A stretch of DNA of 64,000 nucleotides, taken from the NCBI RefSeq assembly GCF_013410665.1, contig NZ_JACCFM010000001.1, forward strand, positions 2,418,001 through 2,482,000. Reading direction: 5' to 3'. This stretch comes from Leifsonia psychrotolerans. GTDB lineage: Bacteria > Actinomycetota > Actinomycetes > Actinomycetales > Microbacteriaceae. Below, piece by piece: positions 24,465 through 33,126 of this stretch. Position 1 is the first letter of the stretch, and every line of letters begins with the position of its first letter. Under the pieces are notes generated by a model. It was not told the DNA's origin, ran no database searches, and saw nothing but the letters and a program-made list of their open reading frames with translations. The position numbers and the translations under genes were made by a program.

Positions 24465-25400
24465 ATGACCGAGACTGAGCGAATGCTCGACCGCCTCAAC
24501 GAGGGATTCCCCGACCTGGCCAGGTTGTCGCCCCTCGCCGCCCGTGCCGCCGTCGACGCGCGCGTGCGGCCCGCCGAGAATTTCGCCGATGCGGTGACGC
24601 GTGACCTCGATATCCCGGGCCCTGCAGGGCGCATCCGCGTGCGGGTCTACCGTCCAACGCAGCTTCGGCAGCCCGCGCACCGCTCGGGACTCGTCACCGT
24701 CTTCTCGCACGGTGGCGGCTTTCTGCACGGCTCCATCGCGAGCCATGACAGCTTCTGCCGATCGTGGGCGAAACACACAGCCGCCGTCGTGGTGTCAGTC
24801 GAGACCCGCCTTGCCCCGGAGCACGGCGCTCCCGCGGGCGCCGAAGACGTCGTCGCCACGGTCGAATGGCTGCTGACAACAGGGCTCGGGCGCCGGGTCG
24901 TGCTCGCCGGCGATAGCTCGGGCGCGAACGTCGCAGCCGTCGCGGCACTGATGCTGCGCGATCGCGGCCAGACGGCTCTCGCCGGCCAGGTGCTGCTCTA
25001 CCCGTTCCTCGATCCAACGATGTCGAGCGACTCGCACACCACGCGCGCGGAGGGGTTCTTCGTCACCGCCCGCACACTCGGGTTCTACTGGCGAAACTAT
25101 CTCGAATCGAGCGCCCTGCCGCAGACGGACTGGCGGATCAACCCAACACACGCCGCCGATCACCGCGGGCTTCCACCGACCATTCTCGTGACCGCTGGGC
25201 TCGACCCGCTGAGCGACGAAGGCCGCACGTACGCGCAGAAGTTGCGCGCGAGCGGTGTCCCCGTGCTGCTTCGTCACCACCCCGACCAGTTCCACGGCTT
25301 TCTCACCATCGGAGACTTCGGCCCGGCGCGCGCCGCGCGCGAGCTCCTGTGGTCCGACTTTCACCACCTTTTCATTCGCAACTCGGAGGACATCACATGA
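24465..25400 (+). CDS. Alpha/beta hydrolase, HSL-type esterase
   Basis: A 311-residue hydrolase of the hormone-sensitive-lipase family. The oxyanion motif HGGGFLHG, nucleophile serine in GDSSGAN, Asp in the GLDPLSDEG turn and His in DQFHGF are all present. GGAGGAG precedes the ATG at 24465, 15 bases after the SDR stop. Its stop overlaps the start of the Baeyer-Villiger monooxygenase gene (ATGA). Such pairs hydrolyse the ester or lactone produced by the monooxygenase (established for several ketone pathways). The protein has no signal peptide and would act in the cytoplasm. Confidence 0.87.
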   Translation: MTETERMLDRLNEGFPDLARLSPLAARAAVDARVRPAENFADAVTRDLDIPGPAGRIRVRVYRPTQLRQPAHRSGLVTVFSHGGGFLHGSIASHDSFCRSWAKHTAAVVVSVETRLAPEHGAPAGAEDVVATVEWLLTTGLGRRVVLAGDSSGANVAAVAALMLRDRGQTALAGQVLLYPFLDPTMSSDSHTTRAEGFFVTARTLGFYWRNYLESSALPQTDWRINPTHAADHRGLPPTILVTAGLDPLSDEGRTYAQKLRASGVPVLLRHHPDQFHGFLTIGDFGPARAARELLWSDFHHLFIRNSEDIT

Positions 25401-27019
25401 GCACGCGCGCTGTTGAAGAAAACGCCTTTGACCATGACGTCATCGTCGTCGGCGCCGGCTTTGCCGGCCTCTACACTGTCATCCACGCCGCCCGCCGCGG
25501 CCTCCGCGTACACGGCATCGAAGCCGCGCCCGGCGTCGGCGGCACCTGGTTCTGGAATCGGTACCCGGGCGCTCGCTGCGACGTCGAGAGCATTGACTAT
25601 TCCTATTCTTTCGACCCCGAGTTGGAGCGCGAGTGGCGCTGGAGTGAGCGCTATGCGACCCAGCCAGAGATCTTGCGCTACCTCGAGCACGTCGCCGATC
25701 GCTTCGAGGCACGGACCCACTACAGCTTCAACACCCGCGTGACCGGTGCGAGCTGGGACGAGACAGCGCAGTGCTGGCACGTTGATACCGACGATGGTCG
25801 GCGCGCCACGGCAGCCTGGCTTGTCATGGCGACGGGCCCGCTCTCGACGCCCATTGTGCCAGAGATCACCGGCCGCGACAGCTTCGCCGGTCAGATCCTG
25901 CAGACGTCGGCGTGGCCGAGCGAGCCCGTAGATTTCACCGGGAAGCGGGTGGCCGTCATCGGCACTGGGGCCTCGGGCATCCAGGTGATCCCGCTGATCG
26001 CCGAGGACGCAGCAGAAGTCGTGGTCTATCAGCGCACCGCGAACTACAGCGTTCCCGCTTTCAACTTCGACCTCGACGATGCCGAGTGGGCAACGCAGCA
26101 GACCGGCCTCGCCCGGCGCCGGGAGCTCTCGTGGAAGAGCCCTGCCGGATCACCCTGGTCATCGCACCTCGAGCCATTTGCGGACCTCGACGACGAAGCT
26201 CGTGAGGCGGTGTTCAACGAGGCCTGGCAGCGCGGCGGGGTACTCTTCGCGAAGGCTTTTCGCGGCCAGACAATTGAGCGCGAGATCAACGATGCGGCGC
26301 GGGATTTCTTCGAACGCAAGCTCGCGGAGCGCATCGCCAACGACACGACACGCAGTGCGCTCACCCCGGTCGGGCATGCGCTCGGCACGAAACGCATCTG
26401 TACTGACTCGGGCTACTACGAGACCTACAATCTTCCGCACGTGCACCTCGTTTCCTTGCGCACCGAGCCGATCACTGAGATGACGCCCGCGGGAATCACG
26501 ACCACAGCGGGCGCGCGAGAGTTCGACATCATCGTGTACGCAACGGGATTCGATGCGATGACGGGCGCCCTGACGTCGATTGAGATTCGCGGCCGCGACG
26601 GCAGGCTTCTGCGGGACGAGTGGGCCGACGGTCCGATCACCCTCCTGGGGGTCGGACTGCCCGGCTTCCCCAACCTCTGTGTACTCAATGGCCCGGGCAC
26701 TCCGAGCGTTTTCGCGAACATGGCCCTCACGTCGGAACAGCAGGGCAGATTTGCCCTGGAGCTCATCGACTACTGCACGAATGCCGGCTATTCGTCAGCA
26801 GAGGCCCGTGCAGACGCGGCCGAAGCGTGGACGCAGCACACGCAAGATGTTGCGCACGCGACCCTGTTCGGTTCGTCGGACTCCTGGTATACCGGGGCAA
26901 ATCTGCCCGGCAAGGCGCGCGCCTTTCTGCCCTATGCCGGTGGGTTTGACCAATTTTGTGCCCGGGCGGAGGCAGTGATCGACAACGGATTCACCGGCTT
27001 CGTGCTCAGCGAGCGCTAG
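25397..27019 (+). CDS. Baeyer-Villiger-type flavin monooxygenase with altered fingerprint
   Basis: A 540-residue class B flavoprotein monooxygenase. It has the FAD Rossmann motif VGAGFAGLY, the long BVMO fingerprint GGTWFWNRYPGARCD and the NADPH motif GTGASG. The classical short fingerprint FxGxxxHxxxWP is present as FAGQILQTSAWP, so the histidine is replaced by glutamine. The conserved ATGFD near the C-terminus is intact. The length matches cyclohexanone- and steroid-type enzymes (about 540). It starts inside the stop codon of the esterase gene, making a ketone-oxidation and ester-hydrolysis couple. The substrate could be a cyclic or methyl ketone of the steroid or terpenoid type, but this is not determined. 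Confidence 0.85.
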   Translation: MSTRAVEENAFDHDVIVVGAGFAGLYTVIHAARRGLRVHGIEAAPGVGGTWFWNRYPGARCDVESIDYSYSFDPELEREWRWSERYATQPEILRYLEHVADRFEARTHYSFNTRVTGASWDETAQCWHVDTDDGRRATAAWLVMATGPLSTPIVPEITGRDSFAGQILQTSAWPSEPVDFTGKRVAVIGTGASGIQVIPLIAEDAAEVVVYQRTANYSVPAFNFDLDDAEWATQQTGLARRRELSWKSPAGSPWSSHLEPFADLDDEAREAVFNEAWQRGGVLFAKAFRGQTIEREINDAARDFFERKLAERIANDTTRSALTPVGHALGTKRICTDSGYYETYNLPHVHLVSLRTEPITEMTPAGITTTAGAREFDIIVYATGFDAMTGALTSIEIRGRDGRLLRDEWADGPITLLGVGLPGFPNLCVLNGPGTPSVFANMALTSEQQGRFALELIDYCTNAGYSSAEARADAAEAWTQHTQDVAHATLFGSSDSWYTGANLPGKARAFLPYAGGFDQFCARAEAVIDNGFTGFVLSER

Positions 27020-27096
27020 CAGTGCGGGAAGAACAGCTAGCCGCCCGGCCCCCGATTCGCTCTAGCGTTTTCGTGACGAGCGGAATAGGCTCCGTA

Positions 27097-27112
27097 TCAA
27101 GCAAATGCTTGT
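27097..27112. promoter_or_regulatory. KstR2-type operator 7
   Basis: TCAAGCAAATGCTTGT contains the perfect CAAGCA-AA-TGCTTG core. It lies 17 bases before the next ATG, which has AAGGGG in between. Confidence 0.78.
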
Positions 27113-27129
27113 TAGATTAAGGGGTCATC

Positions 27130-27873
27130 ATGGGAGATGCACACTACGGTTTCACGGCCGGCGATTCAATCGTCATCACCGGAGCGGGCAGCGGCATCGG
27201 CCGCGCCACCGCCCTCCAGGCCGCACGTCAGGGCCTGTCGGTCGGGGTCTGGGACTTAAATCCAGCCGGGGTTGATGAGACAATCCAGGCGATCATCGCC
27301 CTCGGTGGCACGGCGCACGGCGAGGTCGCCGATGTGTCCGACGCCGCAGCGGTGCATGCCGCGATGGAACGCACTGCGCGGGCACTCGGCCCCATCAGCT
27401 TCCTGCACAACAATGCGGGCCCCCCCTCGACCGCGCAGCTTGACTTTGGCGATGCCGTGCGGATCTGCGTCGGCAGCGTGCAATCTGTCACCGAGGCCTG
27501 GGTGCCGTATGCGCCCCAGTCCGGCGCCGCGATGGTTGTCACCGCCTCGGTCGCCGGCAACCTTGTCGGCACGGCCAACGCCTGGTACTCCGCGTCCAAG
27601 GCCGGCCTGATGGGCTACGTTCGGCACCTCGCGGCTCACCGCGCGGGCGAATTTCGCAGCAACGGGGTCGCCCCCGGCATGACAAACACCCCCCGACTCG
27701 CCGGCTTTGCCACGAGCGAGATGGGCGAGCGGATCCTCGAGCGAATCCCCCTGCACCGCATGGGCGAGGCCGATGACATCGCAGCCGCGACCCTCTTCCT
27801 CCTGTCGCCCGCAGCCAGCTATATCAACGGCGTCTTCCTTCCCGTTGACGGCGGTTGGACGGTGACGCAGTGA
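27130..27873 (+). CDS. Short-chain dehydrogenase
   Basis: A 247-residue classical SDR: TGAGSGIGRA, NNAGPPS, the TASVAGN serine, YSASK and GVFLPVDGGWTVTQ at the end. AAGGGG precedes the ATG at 27130, just downstream of operator 7. The thioesterase gene starts inside its stop codon (GTGA). It heads an SDR-thioesterase-SnoaL trio. Its substrate is unknown; a hydroxy compound feeding the locus is the natural inference. Confidence 0.82.
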   Translation: MGDAHYGFTAGDSIVITGAGSGIGRATALQAARQGLSVGVWDLNPAGVDETIQAIIALGGTAHGEVADVSDAAAVHAAMERTARALGPISFLHNNAGPPSTAQLDFGDAVRICVGSVQSVTEAWVPYAPQSGAAMVVTASVAGNLVGTANAWYSASKAGLMGYVRHLAAHRAGEFRSNGVAPGMTNTPRLAGFATSEMGERILERIPLHRMGEADDIAAATLFLLSPAASYINGVFLPVDGGWTVTQ

Positions 27874-28340
27874 GTGAAAATCCCGTTCTGCACTCGCACC
27901 TCGTGCGACTGAGTTACGGCGACACCGACCCGGCCGGCATCCTGTACTACGCCGCCTGGTTCCCGAAAATGGAGGCGCTGCAATCCGAGTTCCTCTTCTT
28001 TCAGGGGCTGCGTCAGGATCGACTCAAAGAGGATTTCGGATGGTGGACCGTCTCACGCGCGACGTCGTGCGAGTACCTCGCAGCGGCCGGGCTCTTCGAT
28101 CAGATCCGCATCGAACTGCGCCGCGGCTCCGTCGGGACATCGTCGTTCGCGTTCGATTTCACGATGCGGCGTGTGAGCGACGATGTGCTCGTTGCCCGCG
28201 CAGTGAGCACGCTCGTCACCGTCTCTCCGGAGCAATCGACGGTGCGCATCCCCGAGCTGCTGCACGACCACCTCGCCAACTGGGGTTCCTCCGAATGGGC
28301 GGCAGCGCACGCAATCACCGGCGCGGACGCGCTGGCGTGA
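27870..28340 (+). CDS. Hot-dog fold acyl-CoA thioesterase
   Basis: A 156-residue protein of the 4-hydroxybenzoyl-CoA thioesterase-like group. The N-terminal motif SYGDTDPAGILYYAAWF contains the catalytic Asp (YxDxDxxG pattern). I take the GTG at 27870, which overlaps the SDR stop, rather than an ATG further up that would start inside the SDR gene. The expected role is to release CoA from stalled or dead-end acyl-CoA esters, or to set free a final acid. It is coupled on both sides by GTGA overlaps. Confidence 0.82.
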   Translation: MSENPVLHSHLVRLSYGDTDPAGILYYAAWFPKMEALQSEFLFFQGLRQDRLKEDFGWWTVSRATSCEYLAAAGLFDQIRIELRRGSVGTSSFAFDFTMRRVSDDVLVARAVSTLVTVSPEQSTVRIPELLHDHLANWGSSEWAAAHAITGADALA

Positions 28341-28780
28341 GCGTCGGAGACCACCGCCTCGCCGACGCCGCCGACCGCAGCGAAATCAACGATCTGCTCG
28401 CGCGCGTGGCCCAGCTTGCCGACAGCGGCACTCCCGAGGAGTACCTGGCCTGCTTCTCGGATGAGCCGGTCTGGGAGCTCGTTGCGGCACATGGCCTCCC
28501 GCTCGACCCGCAGATTGTGCGGGGTCGCGAGTCGCTGCTCGAGAGCGTGCGCGACCGTCGCACAGCCGGAGTGCAGGGACCGGGATCGCACACCTGCCAC
28601 GCCGTGCAGCGCGCCGCGGTCGTCGTCGACGGGGACTCGGCTCGGGCTGACAGCATCTTTCTCTACTACACGCACACGGACCAGACGCCGTTGCTCGCGG
28701 CCTTGGGCCAGTATGCGGACGAGTTTGTGCGCGTCTCCGGCGAGTGGCTGCTGGCGAAGCGGACTATCCGGCGTGACTAA
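28337..28780 (+). CDS. SnoaL-like (NTF2-fold) protein
   Basis: A 147-residue protein with an NTF2-like cone: an N-terminal helix EINDLLARVAQLADSGTPEEYLACFSDEPVWEL, then GRESLLESVRDRRTAG and strands ending FVRVSGEWLLAKRTIR. This fold includes ketosteroid isomerases and polyketide cyclases, but the sequence alone does not show the Asp pair of a true isomerase with confidence. The GTG at 28337 overlaps the thioesterase stop. It is convergent with, and overlaps by 17 bases, the metallo-beta-lactamase-fold gene. Its presence in a steroid-type locus makes an isomerase or hydratase role plausible. Confidence 0.72.
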   Translation: MSVGDHRLADAADRSEINDLLARVAQLADSGTPEEYLACFSDEPVWELVAAHGLPLDPQIVRGRESLLESVRDRRTAGVQGPGSHTCHAVQRAAVVVDGDSARADSIFLYYTHTDQTPLLAALGQYADEFVRVSGEWLLAKRTIRRD

Positions 28781-29819
28781 TCACGCCGCCGGTCAGCCAC
28801 GTCTCCGCGTCCCCGCTCCGCACAGCCGCCAGGTGCAACTCCGTTTGTCGCAGCGCCGACTGCCTCTCGAATCCGCGGAGGTTGTCCCACCCTCGCGTCC
28901 AGAGCAGATGGCCGGTGACGTCCCAGACGCTCGCACCGCTCATCCGCCGGTCTACCTCCTGCACAGCCGCTGTGCGGCGCAGATGATGCGCCGCGATCTG
29001 CGCACAGCGCAGTCGCAACCCGCGGAAGCGAAATTCGTGCCCGGGCAGGACTTCGCACTGATCGAGTTCACTGATGCGACTGAGCGAACGCAGGTATGCG
29101 CCGAGCGGCTCGCTGCCCGGCAGCTGACCGAGCCCGATGCCCGAGTAGATGCGCGGCAGCACGTGGTCGCCCGAAAACAGCAACCCGGCGCCGGGGTCCT
29201 CGAGGCAGAGGTGCCCATCAGTGTGCCCGGGAGTCACGTGGGCTCGCAGTGTGCGGTCTGCAAGCAGAATCTCCTCGCCGTCGGCAATCACTCGGTCCGG
29301 TGCCAGCGGCGTCGAGAAGTGCGCCGCGTGGAGTTCGCCGAGCATCGCCGAGTGCAGGTGGTCGGGCACTCCCCAGCGCAGCAGCTCGACCCGCATCCAC
29401 TCATCCGAGCCGCCCATGCCGACCGCGACATCGTTCAGCACAGCAGACTCCGCGGCCGTCATCATCACCGTGGCACCGGAGGCTTCGCGCAGTCGGCCGG
29501 CCAGCCCCAGGTGGTCCGGGTGGCTGTGCGTGACCAGAATTGTCTCAATGTCCTGCACGCGTCGGCCGTGCTCGGCCAGAAAAGTGCGCCAGTAGTCGAA
29601 GGTCTCGTCCGACGCCCACCCCGGGTCGATCACATGCACGCCGTCTGCGCCCATCAACGCGTAGCCGAACGAGGAAGCCAGCGTGCCCTCGGCGATCGGC
29701 AGTGCCAGCGCCCACCAGCCCTCATCGATCTTCTCGGCTGCCGCGACACGCCCCGTACCCCACGCCTCGGCCTGCGCGTGGCTCGTCACCTGCAGCTCAC
29801 TCCGGACGTCGTCACCCAT
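28764..29819 (-). CDS. Metallo-beta-lactamase-fold hydrolase
   Basis: A 351-residue MBL-fold protein with the metal motif THSHPDHLG, a second histidine in TPGHTDGH and FSGDHVLP for the third site. It has a long C-terminal helical extension of about 110 residues, seen in glyoxalase II-like and CoA-thioester hydrolase relatives. It is transcribed away from the MFS gene, with operator 8 eight bases before its ATG, so the message would have an unusually short leader. It probably hydrolyses a CoA thioester or lactone of the pathway. The exact substrate is not deducible. Confidence 0.83.
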   Translation of the reverse strand: MGDDVRSELQVTSHAQAEAWGTGRVAAAEKIDEGWWALALPIAEGTLASSFGYALMGADGVHVIDPGWASDETFDYWRTFLAEHGRRVQDIETILVTHSHPDHLGLAGRLREASGATVMMTAAESAVLNDVAVGMGGSDEWMRVELLRWGVPDHLHSAMLGELHAAHFSTPLAPDRVIADGEEILLADRTLRAHVTPGHTDGHLCLEDPGAGLLFSGDHVLPRIYSGIGLGQLPGSEPLGAYLRSLSRISELDQCEVLPGHEFRFRGLRLRCAQIAAHHLRRTAAVQEVDRRMSGASVWDVTGHLLWTRGWDNLRGFERQSALRQTELHLAAVRSGDAETWLTGGVISHAG

Positions 29820-29827
29820 GCCGCCAC

Positions 29828-29843
29828 TCTAGCAATTGCTTGG
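29828..29843. promoter_or_regulatory. KstR2-type operator 8
   Basis: TCTAGCAATTGCTTGG matches the consensus at 12 of 14 defined positions. It lies between the MBL-fold gene and the MFS gene, eight bases from the MBL start. Confidence 0.75.
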
Positions 29844-29911
29844 TTTGGGGTTGAGGGCCATTCGTGCCTGGGCGCGTCTGGCTCGGCCCCAAATGAGCGG
29901 ATGGCGACCGC

Positions 29912-31312
29912 GTGAGCGACCGGGCAGGGGCTGCGCAGAACGGCCGAAGTCGCCTGATCATCGGGGTGCTCGCGGCGAGTGCGATGGCGAGCTCTCTGCA
30001 GTTCACTCTCACGGTGCCTGCGCTCCCCGAGTTTCCGTCGGTGCTCGGCATCACGGCCAGCGACGCAACCTGGATCATCGTCATCACCTTGCTGACCGGC
30101 ACGATCGGCACACCCGTGGTTTCACGGATGGCCGACATCTATGGGCGGCGGCGCATGCTGCTCGTCTCAATCGGTCTGCTCTGCGTCGGCTCAATCATCG
30201 CTGCCGCGGGAATGACCTTCACGACCGTGTTGATCGGCCGTGCCCTGCAGGGTTTCGCCAGCGCCATCGTGCCGATCGGCATCAGCTTGATTCGCAGCCA
30301 GGTCGAGCGCAAACAGGCGAACATGGGCATCGCGCTCATGAGCGCGACGGTCGGCCTGGGTTCGGCGTTGGGCCTCCCCCTCTCGGGTGTTCTCCTGGCT
30401 TGGGGCGGGCTTCCGCTGATCTTCTGGGGTTCCGCCGTCGCGAGTGCCCTCTTCTTCTGTGCCATTCTCGTGGTCGTACCCGAGGCGCCCGAGCGACTCA
30501 ACCGACGCTTCGACGTCATCGGCGCCATCCTGCTCGCCGTGTGGCTCACCGCGCTGCTGCTTGTCGTCTCAAAGGGTACGGAGTGGGGCGTGCGCAGCGC
30601 AGAGACGATTCTCGCCGCGGCCGTCACCCTCGCGGTTTTCGGCATCTGGATTCTGTTTTCGTTGCGCTCACGGCATCCGCTGATTGATCTCCGACTCGCG
30701 ACGCGGCCGCGCATGATGCGCATCAACCTGGCAACATTTTTCGCCGCACTCGGCATGTTCGCGAACCATCTCCTCACCGTGCAAGAGGCACGGGCGCCGA
30801 TCTCAACAGGCTACGGACTCGGGCTGCCCGCGATCACCGCAGGGCTCGTGCTGTTGCCGTTTGCGATCACGATGGTTGCTCTCTCTCCTGTTTCAGGCCG
30901 GGCGTTGAATCAGATCGGTCCTCGCGCGACGCTGGTCGGCGGCGCGCTCATCATGACCGCCGGTTTTCTCTTTCGAGTTCTCGCTCCGCACCAGCTCGGC
31001 ACCGTCGTGATTGGCGCTGTCGTCATCGGCGCGGGCACCTCGTTCGCCTTCGCCGCGATGCCAGCGCTCGTCACCGAAGCGGCTCCGTTGACGGAGGTCG
31101 CCTCGGCGAACGGCGTGAACGGACTCATCCGCTCGCTCTCCGGCGCCATCTGCGGCGCCGCACTCGCGTTTCTGCTGGGCAGCTTCCCCGACGCGAACGT
31201 GAACGGAGCGCTCTCGCAGCAGGGGCTCACGACAGCGTTCGCTGTGGTCGCCGCGAGTTGCCTGCTCGGCGCCCTCATCGCCGCAGCGCCGATCCCGCGC
31301 CGATACCGGTAA
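29912..31312 (+). CDS. MFS transporter
   Basis: A 466-residue major facilitator with about 12-14 hydrophobic segments and the loop motif RMADIYGRRRML between segments 2 and 3. This resembles DHA2-type drug/organic-ion carriers. The start is a GTG at 29912 with weak upstream context (CGACCGCGTG). It shares a control region with the MBL-fold gene. A role in uptake of the locus substrate or export of an accumulating intermediate is equally possible; nothing in the sequence decides direction. Confidence 0.85.
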   Translation: MSDRAGAAQNGRSRLIIGVLAASAMASSLQFTLTVPALPEFPSVLGITASDATWIIVITLLTGTIGTPVVSRMADIYGRRRMLLVSIGLLCVGSIIAAAGMTFTTVLIGRALQGFASAIVPIGISLIRSQVERKQANMGIALMSATVGLGSALGLPLSGVLLAWGGLPLIFWGSAVASALFFCAILVVVPEAPERLNRRFDVIGAILLAVWLTALLLVVSKGTEWGVRSAETILAAAVTLAVFGIWILFSLRSRHPLIDLRLATRPRMMRINLATFFAALGMFANHLLTVQEARAPISTGYGLGLPAITAGLVLLPFAITMVALSPVSGRALNQIGPRATLVGGALIMTAGFLFRVLAPHQLGTVVIGAVVIGAGTSFAFAAMPALVTEAAPLTEVASANGVNGLIRSLSGAICGAALAFLLGSFPDANVNGALSQQGLTTAFAVVAASCLLGALIAAAPIPRRYR

Positions 31313-31407
31313 GGAACTCGGGGAGTCACGGTCGCCCCATCGGCGCCCGGTTCCAGCTGACGGTGTCCCGTCCGCTCGTCAGTGTGGACGAGTCGAGCAG
31401 AATGAGG

Positions 31408-33126
31408 TCAGCGCGAGCCGACGTTCCCCATGGTCCGAGCGAGCGGCGCGAGCACCATCGGCCGAGCTGCAATCACGGACGCCGCAATGACCGTGAGCGA
31501 GACCAGCAGCATCAGAGCCCCGAACCAACTCACCTCGTCGCGCGCACCGTAGATGTGGTTGAGGTTGCGGAGCGCGCCGGTCGTCAGAACGAGCGTCACA
31601 TGGATCACGGTGAAGCCGACGAAATACAGCATCACCGGGAAGTGCAGGCTGCGGGCGAGCGTGATCGGATACGCCGCGTTGAGCTTCGCATTGTTCGTCG
31701 GCCAGAAACCCGACAGGCGGATTCCCGTCGCGATAGCGAGGGGGGCCGCGATGAACACGGTCGCGAAATAGGCGAGCTGCTGGAGTCCGTTGTAGTTGAT
31801 CCAACCGTTCTCGACAGGCCAGTCCAGGCTGAGGTACTGCAGCGCAGCGGAGAGCGCGTTCGGGAACACGTCCCAGCTCGTCGGCACGATGCGCATCCAC
31901 TGACCCGTGGCAAAGAGCAGAATGACGAACACGAGGCCGTTCGCCATCCAGAGCACGTCGAGTGACTGGTGGAACCAGAGCATAATGCTGATCTTCCGCT
32001 GCGGATTGCGTCTCGACGACCAGTACGCGGGCGGGCGCCGCTGCCCACGAACCTGAAGGCCGGAACGCACGATCAGCACGAGGAAGAAGAGGTTGAGGAA
32101 GTGCTGCCAGCCGAGCCAGGCGGGCAGCCCGACGGGAGCCGAGTGTGGCAGTTCGGCGGCGCCCGGATACCGATCAACGAATGCGGCAACACCGTCAAGA
32201 CCGATGAACCACCGTGCGGCGAGCACCACCGCAGCGGCGAATCCAAAGAGTGCGAATGCGCACACGAGACCCACGCCGACGCGCTGGCGATCAGACAGGG
32301 CTGCGACAGGGTTCGTCGAGGTATCGGCCGGCTTCGTGGGCGCTGACCGTGCAGGCGTGCGTGTCGCCGGAGCAGAGGTGGTCGGAGTTGCCGGAGCTGC
32401 CGGAGCTGCCGGAGCTGCCGGAGCTGCCGGCGCGACCGGAGCCGAAGCGGCGATTGCATCGGCCGGCACGACGGCTTCGACAGCGGACACGGTCACGGGT
32501 GCCGCTTTCGGCGCCGCGACTGGGGCCGCGGCTGGAACTGTGGACGGAGCTACGGCTGCCGGCGCGGCTGGAGCTGCCGGCGCCGCGGGCACGACACCGG
32601 CAAGTCCAACGGGAGGCGCCACGGGAGGCATGACCGGCAGGACGGCCGATTCCGGCGCGGGGTGCGGCGTGATCGCCGTTCCGGCCGGCCACGGTGCACC
32701 GCCGGCGACACGCGGGAGGCCCCGTCGCGTGCCGACCGCACCGGTTTCAGCCGCGACAGGCGCGTTTTCAACGGGGGCCGCGGTGACTGGCGTGGGCGCA
32801 GCCGCCACCGGAACGAGGAGCGCAGGGGTGACCGACGTATCCGCAGAGCCCTGCGGCCACGGGTCGCCACCCTCGACCCGGGGCAGCCCCCGTCGAGGAC
32901 CGCCGGGGGGCGTCGTCCGCGCGACGGCTTCGGTCGATACGGGCGCGACGATTGTCTGGCTCGGGTCAGCAGAGGTAACGACCGCAGTCGAGATGGCCTC
33001 AGCCGCGGCACTCTCGATGCCCGCCACCGGCGCTCCCGACGCCGGGGCGCCGTCGCCGACCGGCCAGGGGTCTCCCCCGGGCGTGCGCGGCAAGCCGCGG
33101 CGCAGTACGCCCTGAGCCGACATCAT
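31408..33126 (-). CDS. Membrane cytochrome b (b561-type) with long Ala/Pro-rich N-terminus
   Basis: A 572-residue protein. Residues 1 to about 275 are hydrophilic, Ala/Pro/Val-rich, with three copies of RRGLPRxxGGxPWP at about residues 9-22, 78-91 and 134-147. Residues about 280-560 form a membrane domain with five to six helices. Histidines within the helices (WQH, WFHQ, SLHF, VIHV) are good haem b ligand candidates, as in cytochrome b561/DUF4405 proteins. Its ATG abuts the etfA stop (TAGATG), so it is translated with ETF. I infer a membrane electron acceptor linked to ETF. The N-terminus has no signal peptide and would be cytoplasmic, perhaps a docking tether. Confidence 0.8.
   Translation of the reverse strand: MMSAQGVLRRGLPRTPGGDPWPVGDGAPASGAPVAGIESAAAEAISTAVVTSADPSQTIVAPVSTEAVARTTPPGGPRRGLPRVEGGDPWPQGSADTSVTPALLVPVAAAPTPVTAAPVENAPVAAETGAVGTRRGLPRVAGGAPWPAGTAITPHPAPESAVLPVMPPVAPPVGLAGVVPAAPAAPAAPAAVAPSTVPAAAPVAAPKAAPVTVSAVEAVVPADAIAASAPVAPAAPAAPAAPAAPATPTTSAPATRTPARSAPTKPADTSTNPVAALSDRQRVGVGLVCAFALFGFAAAVVLAARWFIGLDGVAAFVDRYPGAAELPHSAPVGLPAWLGWQHFLNLFFLVLIVRSGLQVRGQRRPPAYWSSRRNPQRKISIMLWFHQSLDVLWMANGLVFVILLFATGQWMRIVPTSWDVFPNALSAALQYLSLDWPVENGWINYNGLQQLAYFATVFIAAPLAIATGIRLSGFWPTNNAKLNAAYPITLARSLHFPVMLYFVGFTVIHVTLVLTTGALRNLNHIYGARDEVSWFGALMLLVSLTVIAASVIAARPMVLAPLARTMGNVGSR
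32384..32428. repeat. 9-bp tandem repeat (GGAGCTGCC)5
   Basis: Five 9-bp units, the first GGAGTTGCC and the others identical GGAGCTGCC, lie inside the Ala/Pro linker of the cytochrome b gene. They encode AAP triplets on the minus strand. Slippage would change the linker length by three residues without a frameshift. Confidence 0.85.
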
